64,000 nt of DNA from Chersky-840 sp963764205 (GTDB lineage Bacteria > Actinomycetota > Acidimicrobiia > Acidimicrobiales > UBA8190), in the NCBI GenBank assembly GCA_963764205.1, contig CAVXRN010000006.1:1116001-1180000 (forward strand), read 5' to 3'. Below the pieces are notes generated by a model, which saw nothing but the letters and a program-made list of their open reading frames with translations, did not search any database and had not been told where the DNA came from. Below are positions 25,731 through 34,856 of the stretch, one piece after another (the first letter of the stretch is position 1; the number at the start of each line of letters is the position of its first letter). The position numbers and the translations under genes were made by a program.

Positions 25731-27219
25731 CGTGTGCCCGGCAACGGTTGCCAGTCGTTGACGACCACCCAGCACACTCCCTGGGGGATGTGGTCCAGCG
25801 GGAACTTGCACTGGCTCGACGGCGGTGAGTTGGTGTGCAACCGCACGACCCGGTACTGCGTCGGACCGTAGAATTTGTCGGGCCCGTAGCTCAGGATCGG
25901 CGAGTACCCGCCGGGGAAGTTGGTGATCGTGGCCATCGCCGCGTCGAACGTCCGACGGTCCAGGTGCGGCCCCGCGGCCGTGGCCGCGGCGGCGAAGAGC
26001 CGGATCTGCTGGCACCATCCTTGGACGGGGCCCTGTTCTTCGATGTAGTAGTTCTGGTTTCCACTGGGGATCTGGGGATAGGCCTTGTGCCAGGCGGTGA
26101 AGCAGCTGCGCACTCCGGGGTCGTAGCCGCCCTCTGACTCGGGGCGGACGTCGTCGATCCCGCCCAGGGTCTCGGTGGTCACGCCTTCTTGTCCGTCGAG
26201 GGCCTTCTCATAGGGGAAGGGGAGGAGCCCCAGCGCCGATTGGATGGAGTCTTCGTAGTCCGACAGCAGGAGCTTGGGGAAGTACGCCTGCTGGGTCTCG
26301 GCTGCCAGCACAGGGAAGAAGACGTTGAAGGGCACGAGTGGGATGACCGAGCTGATGCCGTCGGAGCGGAGCTGTTGGACCACCAGGGGCGCCTGGGAAT
26401 CGGTCGAGGCGGTGTCGGAGGGATCGGCCGCGATCGTCTTGACGACGGGCGTGATGCCGGCGCGCTGGAGATCGGGCAGCAGATACTGGTTCAGCGCCAC
26501 CTCATCGCTCGCCCGGTCGCCGGCGATGACCCCGACCTTGTTGGTACCCCCGAGGAGCCCGGCGCTGATCCCCCAGTCGACGGTGGCCTGCAGCACCGCG
26601 GCATCGTCAGCACCGGTCCACCACAGATAGGGCGAGCCCTGCTGCGTCCAGTTGGTGACCGTCGTCCACTGGCTCAGCAGGGGCGTGTGTCCCTCTTGCG
26701 TGATGCACAGTTGATTGTCGCCGGTCCAGGTGCCCACCCCGTCGAGCACCGCGAATGCAGGGACGCGCCGTCGGTCCAGTCCTTGCACAGCGCCCGCATC
26801 TCCGATTCGTTGGTGGGATCGAAGTTGACGATGTCGGCATCGATCATGCGACCGTGGATACCACCCGCGTCGTTGATCAGTTTGACGAAGAGCCTGATGG
26901 CCTTGGTCTGCTCGCTGTACTCGACGTCGCCCGCGAACCCGAAGTTCGACGCCAACGCGGAGAGGTTGGACACGGGGAAGACGACCCGGATGCTGTGGGC
27001 ACTGACCCCAGCGCTGGAGGTACTCGCCTGGACGGGACTCGCAACGGTGTCGGTCGTCGTCGAGGCTCCGGGCTTGGCCGACGACCCGCTCCCCACGGCG
27101 ACGGCGATGCCGACCACCAGGACCGCCACGACCGCCACGGAGGTGATCTGGATGCTCGCGGGCCGGCGGCGGAACCGTCGCCACGACCGCCCCAATCGCC
27201 CACCGCCCGGGTCGGCCAT
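25727..27219 (-). CDS. Type-1 periplasmic-binding-fold protein, interrupted by a frameshift
   Basis: The N-terminal part reads from ATG 27219 (membrane helix/signal anchor ITSVAVVAVLVVGIAVAV; then SIRVVFPVSNLSALASNFGF and NDAGGIHGRMIDADIVNFDP) to about ALCKDWTDGA. The remainder (FAVLDGVGTWTG... to the stop at 25727) is in another frame. The break is near 26755, and the total length fits one missing base. The assembled protein of about 497 residues resembles Leu/Ile/Val-type binding proteins rather than sugar-binding ones. No permease or ATPase genes are adjacent. Given similar indels in essential genes here, a sequence error is the simplest reading. Confidence 0.75.
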
Positions 27220-27392
27220 CGCCCCTCCCTCGTGCTGGCTCTCCTCGGCCGCCGTGTCGGGGCCCCCGCCTCAGCGCCAAACATAGGCGCGGGCCCGCTC
27301 GGAGCGGAACACTGCCGACGGCGACGTGCACGGACGACAAATTGCCGTTGATTCGACCCGGCCCAGGACCAGCCATGAGTATCGTTGCCGGG

Positions 27393-27674
27393 ATGAAGCG
27401 CGTGATCCTGGGTGTCGTCGCAGTCGGGACCCTGGTCGCGGGGTGCTCGTCGGTTACCAACTCGGGACCTTCGTACAAAGACGGGGAGGCCTTCGCTCAG
27501 GGCGAAGTGCAGCAGGGCAACCCGCTGGTCGGGGACCCGAAGGATGAATGCATGACCCTCGTCGCACAAGGATCGGTTCCGGCTATCGACGACCAGACCC
27601 AATGGGTGGCGGGGTGCGAGGCGGCACTGGCGAACCAACACTTCTTCGGGGGGACCGGCACCGGCGCCGGTTGA
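27393..27674 (+). CDS. Small lipoprotein, hypothetical
   Basis: 93 residues from ATG 27393 (ATG 27375 is an alternative). The signal KRVILGVVAVGTLVAGC ends in the lipobox VAGC, so the mature 77-residue protein is probably membrane-tethered outside. The mature part has two more cysteines (DEC, AGC), which may form a disulfide, and a Gly/Thr tail. No known domain. Confidence 0.65.
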   Translation: MKRVILGVVAVGTLVAGCSSVTNSGPSYKDGEAFAQGEVQQGNPLVGDPKDECMTLVAQGSVPAIDDQTQWVAGCEAALANQHFFGGTGTGAG

Positions 27675-27828
27675 CGTAGCACTGGCGTCCCGTCGCTACG
27701 GGAGCCGAGCTGATCCGTCTCGACCCAGCCTCGTGCCGGTCGGACGGGGCGCGCCGTAGCGAGCGGTCCCTCGGCGGGTCGTTGCGGTCGTCGCCTACCC
27801 TGGTGCCGCCTAGGCGGGAGGGTCTTTT

Positions 27829-30800
27829 TTGGCCATCGAGAGCGCAACGATCCTGTTCACCGACGTGGTGGGCTCGACAGAGCTCTTGCAGCGACTGTCA
27901 CCCGACGCGGCCGAGGAGGTTCGCCGAGGGCACTTTTCGATCCTGCGTCAGGCCATCGCAGAGGCCGGTGGCACCGAAGTGAAGAACCTCGGTGACGGGC
28001 TCATGGTGGTCTTCGCCTCCGCCTCGGCCGCGCTGGGCTGTGCCGTCGCAATGCAGCAGGGTGTCGAACGGGACAATCGCGCTCGGGAGTACTCGGTGGG
28101 CCTGCGGGTGGGCCTGAGCAGTGGGGAAGTGACCCGAGACGACGACGACTACTTCGGGGACCCCGTCGTCGAAGCAGCCCGTTTGTGCGGTAGCTGCGAG
28201 AACGGACAGGTCCTCGCAGCCGATGTGGTGAGGGCGATGGCCGGTCGGCGCAGTCGTCACGAGTCCCGCTCGCTCGGTGAGCTCGTCCTGAAGGGGCTCC
28301 CCGACCCGGTCGACACGGTCGAGGTGCTGTGGGAACCCCTCACGGGAGCCGACACCGTGATCTCGATCCCGCTGGCAAGCCGTCTGGCCGTGCGCCCCAC
28401 CATCGGGCTGGTCGGACGCGAGGCCGAGATGCAAACGATGACCGACGCCGCCAAACGGGTGGTCGCAGCTGAGGGGCGGGAGGTGCTGCTGATCTCGGGC
28501 GAAGCCGGCCAGGGCAAGACCACCCTTGTGGCGGAACTGGCGCGGTCGGCGTTCGACGCCGGGTCGTGTGTGCTGTTCGGCCACTGTGAAGAGGACCTCG
28601 CCACTCCCTATCAACTCTTCGGCGAGGCGCTCAGTCACTACGTCACCCATGTTCCCGAGGACCAACTCCTCGCTCACGTGGAGGAACACGGTTCCGAACT
28701 GGTTCGGCTGGTCCCGGCTCTGGCCAGCAGGATCCGGGACCTTCCGCCGTCGAAAGCCCATGACACCGACTCAGAGCGGTTCCTGCTCTTCGCTGCGGTG
28801 GTCGGCCTACTCACCTCGGCGTCGTCCCAGCAGCCCATCATCTTGATCTTCGACGACCTGCAGTGGGCAGACAAGGGAAGCCTCCTCCTGCTCCGCCATC
28901 TCGCCGCGGCCGAGCACGCCATGCGGATCCTGGTCATCGGCATCTACCGCGACACCGAGTTGTCGCAGTCTCATCCCTTGCTCGACACCCTCGCGTTCCT
29001 GCGTCGCCAGAGCAGGGTTTCGCGACTCGAACTGGCGGGACTCGACGACAGCGGGGTGATGTCGCTACTGGAGGCCGCCGCAGGGCACGCACTCGATGAC
29101 GCCGGGATGGACCTCGCCCACGCCGTGTATCGCGAAACCGATGGCAACCCGTTCTTCGTGAGCGAGGTGTTGCGCCACCTGTCGGAGACCGGTGCCATCT
29201 ACCAGGGCGCTACCGGGCGGTGGACGACGGAAGAATCCCTGGGGCCAGTGACCTTGCCCGACAGCATCCGCGAAGTGATCGGGGCGAGGGTCGGTCGTCT
29301 CGGTGACGAAGCGCGGCGGGTCTTGTCGATGGCGTCGGTGATCGGTCGAGACTTCGACTTGGACCTGCTGGCGCTGGCGACGAAGGCCTCGGATGACGAC
29401 CTGCTCGACATCCTCGACGCCGCCGCGGTCGTCGCGCTCGTGCGAGAACTCGATGACACACCAGGGCATTACAGCTTCGCCCACGCCCTCATCCAACACA
29501 CGCTGTACGAGAACCTGGGTCCGACCAGGCGGGCCAGGGCGCATCGGGTCTTGGCGGAATCGCTGGAGCGGTTGTGCGGGGACCGTCCGGAGTCCCGGGT
29601 CGGTGAGCTGGCCCGCCACTGGTTCAGCGCCACCGAGCCCATCGACCTGAGCAAGGCCATCAGCTATTCCCGACAGGCGGGAGACGCTGCGCTGAGCGCC
29701 CTCGCTCCCGCGGAAGCCCTTCGCTACTACGCCCAGGCGCTCGACCTCAACGCTCGGGTCGCCGACTCCGATCCCGCACTCGGCCTCGACATGGCTATTG
29801 GACTCGGCACCGCACAGCGTCAAACGGGTGACCCGGGTTTTCGCGACACCCTGCTCGGTGCTGCTCGGCGAGCAGCCGGTCTCGGCGATACCGAACGCCT
29901 CGTGGCAGCCGCACTCGCCAACGACCGCGGCTTCTACAGCGCCATCGGCAGCATCGACGCCGAGAAGGTCGAGGTGTTGGAAATGGCCCTCGATCGGCTC
30001 TCAGCCGAAAGCGCCGACCGAGCCTTGGTCCTGGCCACCCTGTGTGCAGAACTTGCCCACGGCATCTCGCTCGACCGCCGTCAGGCTCTCGCCGACGAGG
30101 CTCTCGCCCTGGCCGAGTCCTCGGCCGACGAGGGCATCATCGTGCGGGTATTGAACAACGTCTTTGTTCCGCTCCTGGTGCCGCCCCTGCTCGAGCAGAC
30201 GTCGGCCCGCACGGCAGACGCCCTGGTCCGTGCCGAGCGGATGGGTGACCCGGTGCTGACGTTCTGGGCCGCGATGTGGCAAGCCTCGACCGCCGCCTGC
30301 GCGGGGGACATTCGCGAGGTAGACCGCTGCATCGAGATCCACGGCTCGATGGCGGAAAGCCTCGACCAGCCGATCTTCAAGTGGGGCCACGGCTTCGGAC
30401 TCGGCCTCCGCGCGTTGATGGTCGGGGACACCGACCGAGCTGATCAGCTGGCGACGGAGGCGCTCCACATTGGCCTCGAGTGTGGACAACCCGACGCCGC
30501 CATCATCTACGGGGCTCAATTCATGGGCGTGTGCGGCCAGCGCGGCACGATGAGCGAGTTGATCCCGTTGATCGAGCAGATGGCGGCCGACAGTCCTGAT
30601 ATCTCTCGATGGTTGTTCAGCTCGCTGTTGGCCAAGGCCCACGTCGAGGTCGGGCGTATCGACGAGGCGCGCTTTCAGCTCGAGCAGTTTGCCCAGGCCG
30701 ACTTCGACCTGCCCTGGGATCAGGTGTGGATGACCGGCATGGCTGACTTCGCCGAAGCCGCGATCGAATGCGGTGACCCGAAGTTTGCCGAGCCTCTGTT

Positions 30801-31143
30801 CGACCGACTCGTACCGTGGGCCAGCCAGCTGCCGGCCACCGGCGCGTCGGCACTCGACCCAGTGAGTCACTATCTCGGTGGCCTCGCCACGGTCCTCGGC
30901 CGCTACGACGAAGCTGCCGCCTACTTCGCCCAGGCCAGTGCGATGTCCGAGGACATGGGGGCCAGGTTCTTCACCGCCAGGACGGACCTCCAGTGGGGAA
31001 GGATGCTGGCCGAGCGGCGTGCACCGGGCGATATCGAGGAGGCCCGGAAGCTCCTGACCAAGGCGTGCTCGATCGCCAACGCCAATGGGTACGGGAACGT
31101 CGAACGTCGAGCAGCGTCGGCACTGCAGCTGCTGGACGCCTGA
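27829..31143 (+). CDS. Class III adenylate/guanylate cyclase - AAA ATPase - TPR regulator
   Basis: 1,104 residues. Residues 1-165 are a class III nucleotide cyclase domain: ATILFTDVVGST with the first metal Asp, NLGDGLMVVF with the second Asp region, and GLRVGLSSGEV. An AAA/STAND ATPase follows, with Walker A GEAGQGKTTL near residue 224 and Walker B IILIFDDLQWAD. The last 500 residues are helical TPR-like repeats. This is the common actinobacterial cyclase/ATPase/TPR design used as a signal-responsive regulator; no LuxR DNA-binding domain is present at the C-terminus. TTG 27829 is the start, with GGGAGGG suitably placed upstream. Confidence 0.9.
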   Translation: MAIESATILFTDVVGSTELLQRLSPDAAEEVRRGHFSILRQAIAEAGGTEVKNLGDGLMVVFASASAALGCAVAMQQGVERDNRAREYSVGLRVGLSSGEVTRDDDDYFGDPVVEAARLCGSCENGQVLAADVVRAMAGRRSRHESRSLGELVLKGLPDPVDTVEVLWEPLTGADTVISIPLASRLAVRPTIGLVGREAEMQTMTDAAKRVVAAEGREVLLISGEAGQGKTTLVAELARSAFDAGSCVLFGHCEEDLATPYQLFGEALSHYVTHVPEDQLLAHVEEHGSELVRLVPALASRIRDLPPSKAHDTDSERFLLFAAVVGLLTSASSQQPIILIFDDLQWADKGSLLLLRHLAAAEHAMRILVIGIYRDTELSQSHPLLDTLAFLRRQSRVSRLELAGLDDSGVMSLLEAAAGHALDDAGMDLAHAVYRETDGNPFFVSEVLRHLSETGAIYQGATGRWTTEESLGPVTLPDSIREVIGARVGRLGDEARRVLSMASVIGRDFDLDLLALATKASDDDLLDILDAAAVVALVRELDDTPGHYSFAHALIQHTLYENLGPTRRARAHRVLAESLERLCGDRPESRVGELARHWFSATEPIDLSKAISYSRQAGDAALSALAPAEALRYYAQALDLNARVADSDPALGLDMAIGLGTAQRQTGDPGFRDTLLGAARRAAGLGDTERLVAAALANDRGFYSAIGSIDAEKVEVLEMALDRLSAESADRALVLATLCAELAHGISLDRRQALADEALALAESSADEGIIVRVLNNVFVPLLVPPLLEQTSARTADALVRAERMGDPVLTFWAAMWQASTAACAGDIREVDRCIEIHGSMAESLDQPIFKWGHGFGLGLRALMVGDTDRADQLATEALHIGLECGQPDAAIIYGAQFMGVCGQRGTMSELIPLIEQMAADSPDISRWLFSSLLAKAHVEVGRIDEARFQLEQFAQADFDLPWDQVWMTGMADFAEAAIECGDPKFAEPLFDRLVPWASQLPATGASALDPVSHYLGGLATVLGRYDEAAAYFAQASAMSEDMGARFFTARTDLQWGRMLAERRAPGDIEEARKLLTKACSIANANGYGNVERRAASALQLLDA

Positions 31144-31280
31144 GCTCCACTTCTGCTGGACGAACTGCATCGCGGCATCCACGTGGTCGCGAACGAAGCG
31201 CCTCAGGGTCGACCGGGGTAGCCTGCTGCTGGCGACTCGGGTCTTCCTGGACGGCGGCGGGGCGCCGGGGGTGCGTTGGC

Positions 31281-33233
31281 ATGAGGCGATATTGGCTAGG
31301 GGCTGCGTTGACCATCGGTGTGGGCCTGGTGCTCCTGGTGGGCGCGCCGGTAACCCCCGCATCCGCGAGTCAAAGGGCATCGCATTTCCGAGGAGTTGCA
31401 CCGGGTTCGATCAGCTGTGCGTTCTCGGCCGTGACCACGTTCTCTCCGCCGCTCACGAGCAGTAGCCCGGAGAATCGTCCCTCCGCGACGCGGATGCGAT
31501 TGTCCAGATGCACCGCCAGCGTGGGAACGCTCAGCATCACCGGGGCCAAAGCCCGTGGATCCTTCTCGGGCAGCCCTATCAGCTGTGCCGGTGGTTGGAT
31601 CGGGCCCACGGGTGCACCCGCGGCGCTCGAGGTCTCCTGGAGCGGAAGCTTCGATGGCAACAAGTCCCGGTTCGGCGAGAGCTCGGTGCGCGACGGCAAC
31701 ACGACAGGCTCCTTTGCGGGATTGGCACAGCTCGCGTTCGACTTGCCGCCCCCAGGCCCGAGCCCCTTGTGTGATCATCGCAGTGGACTCCGCCGCACGA
31801 CGCTCACCGGGACGATCACCCTCGGCAGTCCACCGCCCGCGTTCGGCCCCGCGAAGATGGTGGTGAACGGCGGGTACGGAGAGTACTGCGCAATTCTCAC
31901 AACCGACGGGGTCGTGTGTTGGGGTGGCAACGCCGACGGCGAGTTGGGCAACGGGGCGATCTCTGGCCCCGACGACTGCGAGGAATCGTGCAGCATCACG
32001 CCCGTGTCGGTGGGGATCTCCGCCACCAGCCTGGCGAGTGACAGCGGCACCTTCTGTGCCATCCTCACCTCGGGCGGGGTCGACTGCTGGGGTGGCAACG
32101 ACAACGGGGACCTGGGCGTCGGCTCGACGAATGGACCAGCGATCTGTAGCAGCGGTTACCCCTGCAGTACCAGACCGCTCCCGATCGGCATCTCGGCCAC
32201 GAGCCTCGTGGGCAGCTGGACAGGGAACTTCTGTGCCATCCTCACCTCAGGCAGGGTCGACTGCTGGGGAAACAACGTCTTCGGCCAGCTGGGTATCGGC
32301 ACCACCGACGGGCCCGAGACCTGCGACGGTTCACCGTGCAGCACGACGCCGGTCTCGGTGGGGATCTCCGCCACCAGCCTGGCAAGCGACTCGGGCGGTT
32401 ACTGCGCCATCCTCACCTCGGGCGGCGTCGACTGCTGGGGCTCGAACTCCGATGGCGACCTCGGTATCGGCACGAGCGTCGGACCGGACAGCTGTCCGGG
32501 AAATGGATCCCAGCCGGTGCCGTGCAGCACCAGTCCTGTGTCGACCGGCATCTCCGTCACGAGCCTGATGGGTGCCCCGGGCAATTACTGTGCCATCCTC
32601 ACCTCGGGCGGGGTCGACTGCTGGGGTAGTAACCCCTACGGTGAACTCGGGGACGGTTCGAGCACGGGTCCGGACAGCTGTGACTACGGGGAGGCGTGCA
32701 GCACGACGCCGGCGCCGGTGGGGATCTCGGCCACCCGTGTGGTGAGCAGGGGATCCAGTACCTGCGCCATCCTCACCTCGGGCGGGGTCGACTGCTGGGG
32801 TGCGGGCGCTCTTGGGAACGGCACGAGCGGCGGTCCCGATGCCTGTTATCAAGGGGCCGTTCCCTGCAGCACCACGCCGGTGTCGGTGGGGATCTCCGCC
32901 ACCAGCTTGAGCACTTCCGGCAGCAGTTACTGCGCCATCCTCACCTCGGGACCGGTGGACTGCTGGGGCAGCAACTACAACGGTGAGCTCGGCATCGGTA
33001 GCGCGGACGGTCCGGAGACTTGTGGTGCTGTCCCTGACGCGCTGCCATGCAGTACGACACCGGCATCGACCGGTGTGTCCGCCGTCAGCGTTGACAGTGA
33101 CGGCGAGAGTTACTGTGCGATCCTCACGTCCGGTGCAGCCGACTGCTGGGGTGACAACTTCAACGGTGAGCTGGGTGACAACACGACGATGAACAGTGAC
33201 GTGCCGGTCCCCGTGATCGGAATCGGCCCATAA
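31281..33233 (+). CDS. Secreted RCC1-repeat beta-propeller protein
   Basis: 650 residues with a signal peptide (YWLGAALTIGVGLVLLVGAPVTPASA). After a variable 180-residue N-terminal domain there are about eight RCC1-type repeats, each with YCAILTSGGVDCWG followed by GELGxG and a Cys-containing loop (CSTTPVSVGISATSL). The regular Cys pair in each blade suggests disulfide-stabilised propeller blades outside the cell. The function is unknown; binding or adhesion is possible. ATG 31281 is used since upstream sequence lacks coding character. The near-identical repeats are a source of assembly ambiguity. Confidence 0.85.
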   Translation: MRRYWLGAALTIGVGLVLLVGAPVTPASASQRASHFRGVAPGSISCAFSAVTTFSPPLTSSSPENRPSATRMRLSRCTASVGTLSITGAKARGSFSGSPISCAGGWIGPTGAPAALEVSWSGSFDGNKSRFGESSVRDGNTTGSFAGLAQLAFDLPPPGPSPLCDHRSGLRRTTLTGTITLGSPPPAFGPAKMVVNGGYGEYCAILTTDGVVCWGGNADGELGNGAISGPDDCEESCSITPVSVGISATSLASDSGTFCAILTSGGVDCWGGNDNGDLGVGSTNGPAICSSGYPCSTRPLPIGISATSLVGSWTGNFCAILTSGRVDCWGNNVFGQLGIGTTDGPETCDGSPCSTTPVSVGISATSLASDSGGYCAILTSGGVDCWGSNSDGDLGIGTSVGPDSCPGNGSQPVPCSTSPVSTGISVTSLMGAPGNYCAILTSGGVDCWGSNPYGELGDGSSTGPDSCDYGEACSTTPAPVGISATRVVSRGSSTCAILTSGGVDCWGAGALGNGTSGGPDACYQGAVPCSTTPVSVGISATSLSTSGSSYCAILTSGPVDCWGSNYNGELGIGSADGPETCGAVPDALPCSTTPASTGVSAVSVDSDGESYCAILTSGAADCWGDNFNGELGDNTTMNSDVPVPVIGIGP

Positions 33234-33337
33234 CCGACCAACAGGGTGGCCCCCGGCATCGAAAGGTCACCATCTGCCCCGCAGGCGAACGGATGCAAGG
33301 AATCCGGAACTACCGGGGAAGACTTTGTAGATCCGAA

Positions 33338-33353
33338 ACGGTGGAGGCGAAGG
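33338..33353. repeat. Distal copy of the tRNA-Ala 3' end (att-like direct repeat)
   Basis: acggtggaggcgaagg at 33338-33353 is identical to 34628-34643, which spans the 3' end of tRNA-Ala. The two copies flank 1.27 kb holding the IS481-type element. Such 3'-end duplications are the usual mark of integration into a tRNA gene. Confidence 0.8.
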
Positions 33354-33381
33354 TGTCCGGTTCCATGACTTAGTGGACACT

Positions 33382-34624
33382 ATGTCCCAGGACATCGTGG
33401 ACACCTGTTCAGGTGGTGTCCATGGACCGTGCTCGCTATGCCGTTGATGCCGTCGTGGTGGAGGGCCGGTCCCTGCGATCGGTGGCCTCGTCTCTCGACA
33501 TGTCGAAGTCGTGGGTGGCCAAGCAGGTAGGGCTGTTTCGAGGGGGCGGCTACGAGGCCCTGGCCCCGAAGTCCACGGCGCCTCACCGACGCCCGACGCA
33601 GCTCGACGCGGCGCTCGAGAACGAGATCGTGACGATCCGCAAGCACCTGGACGAGGAAGGCTTCGACGCCGGGCCTCTCACGATCCAGTACCACCTCCGC
33701 CAGCGCCACGGGACGGCTCCGGGCCGGTCCACCATCCACCGGGCGCTCGTCCGGCGTGGGTTCGTCACCCCCCAGCCCCAGAAGCGACCTCGCACGTCGT
33801 GGGTCCGGTTCGAGGCGAAGTTACCCAACGAGACCTGGCAAGCGGACATGACCCACTGGTCCCTGGCTGATGGGACCGAGGTGGAGATCCTCGACTTCGT
33901 CGACGACTACTCGCGCATGGTCACCGTCGCCGTGGTGCTGCCGGTCACCACCGCGGCCGATGTGGTGGCCGCGTTCTACCAGGGGGCCGGACGTTTCGGA
34001 TTCCCGGCCTCGATGTTGACCGATAACGGCTGCATCTTCACCGCCCAGTTCCGCAACGGCCGATGCGGGTTCGAGACCGAGCTCGCCACGTTGGGCATCG
34101 CCATCAAGCACGGCAAGCCCTACCATCCGCAGACCCAAGGCAAGATCGAGCGATTCCACAAGACGCTCAAGCGTTGGCTGCGCAAGCAGGACCGGGCTGG
34201 GTCCATCGCCGAGCTCCAGGGACAGGTCGACTACTTCGTCCGCTACTACAACGAGACCCGACCCCACTCGGCCCGAGGCATGGTGCCGCCAAAGCAGGCC
34301 TTCGACGCCTTGGACAAAGCCGCCCCGGACCCCGACAAATACCCGATGGCTCCGAATACTCGGGTGCGCCACGACAAGATCGACAAATGCGGGGTCTTCA
34401 CCCTGCGTCACGGGAGCAAGCTCCACCACGTGGGAGTCGGGCGGGGCCATCGGGGCCGTCGGGTCATCGTCTTGGTCGCCAACCTCGACATCCGGGTGCT
34501 GAGCGAGGAGGGCGAGTTGCTCCGCCACCTCACGCTCGACCCGAGCAGGGACTACCAGCCGATCACCGCGAGACCGTGATCATCTAGCTTCATAGGTTCG
34601 TCTGTCCACGATGTCTCGCGACAT
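33382..34624 (+). mobile_element. IS481-family-like insertion sequence
   Basis: The 22-bp terminal inverted repeats are at 33382-33403 and 34603-34624 and match at 19 of 22 positions; both contain the inner block GACATCGTGGACA. The outer tips read TGT, as expected for this family. One transposase gene fills the element. Each end also carries a small palindrome (ATGTCC-CA-GGACAT on the left, GATGTC-TCGC-GACATC on the right). I see no clear target duplication directly at the tips; the nearest direct repeat is the 16-bp tRNA-derived one further out. Confidence 0.8.
33422..34579 (+). CDS. IS481-type transposase (DDE, rve core)
   Basis: 385 residues. An N-terminal helix-turn-helix (GRSLRSVASSLDMSKSWVAKQ) is followed by an HTH-like region and the integrase core with all three acidic residues: D in WQADMTHW, D in LTDNG and E in QGKIERFHK. 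The reading frame is intact, so the element could be active. ATG 33422 is used; in-frame GTGs at 33413 and 33416 are alternatives. It uses the same GC-rich codons as its neighbours. Confidence 0.9.
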   Translation: MDRARYAVDAVVVEGRSLRSVASSLDMSKSWVAKQVGLFRGGGYEALAPKSTAPHRRPTQLDAALENEIVTIRKHLDEEGFDAGPLTIQYHLRQRHGTAPGRSTIHRALVRRGFVTPQPQKRPRTSWVRFEAKLPNETWQADMTHWSLADGTEVEILDFVDDYSRMVTVAVVLPVTTAADVVAAFYQGAGRFGFPASMLTDNGCIFTAQFRNGRCGFETELATLGIAIKHGKPYHPQTQGKIERFHKTLKRWLRKQDRAGSIAELQGQVDYFVRYYNETRPHSARGMVPPKQAFDALDKAAPDPDKYPMAPNTRVRHDKIDKCGVFTLRHGSKLHHVGVGRGHRGRRVIVLVANLDIRVLSEEGELLRHLTLDPSRDYQPITARP

Positions 34625-34627
34625 CAC

Positions 34628-34643
34628 ACGGTGGAGGCGAAGG
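34628..34643. repeat. Proximal copy of the att-like direct repeat at tRNA-Ala
   Basis: Same 16 bases as 33338-33353. Twelve of them (34632-34643) belong to the tRNA 3' acceptor/T-stem end; the other four lie just outside it. Confidence 0.8.
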
Positions 34644-34705
34644 GACTCGAACCCTCGAACCTCTTGACTGCCAGTCAAGCGCTCTACCAACTGAGCTACG
34701 CCCCC
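34632..34705 (-). tRNA. tRNA-Ala (anticodon GGC)
   Basis: On the minus strand the gene starts GGGGGCGTAGCTCAG and folds as a full cloverleaf: acceptor GGGGGCG/CGCCTCC with one G-U pair, D arm with AGTTGGTAG, anticodon stem CTTGA/TCAAG with loop CTGGCAG (GGC at 34672-34670) and T arm with GGTTCGAGTCC. The discriminator is A; CCA is not encoded. Confidence 0.96.
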
Positions 34706-34856
34706 GGGACGAGTCGCCACGTTACCAGCCAGATCTGACCCGACACCGATGGTCAGGTCGTCGGGGCCCGGCCCACGTCGCCGGCCTCCATGCCGTGGCC
34801 CCATTCGGGCGCGGGAGGTGTTCGAAGGGGCGTACCCGGTTCCCTAGAATCCGGAG

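Noticed and set aside
33370..33410. Target-site duplication at the IS481 tips
   Set aside because: No matching direct repeat directly adjoins the 22-bp inverted repeats; the only direct repeat is the tRNA-derived one further out.
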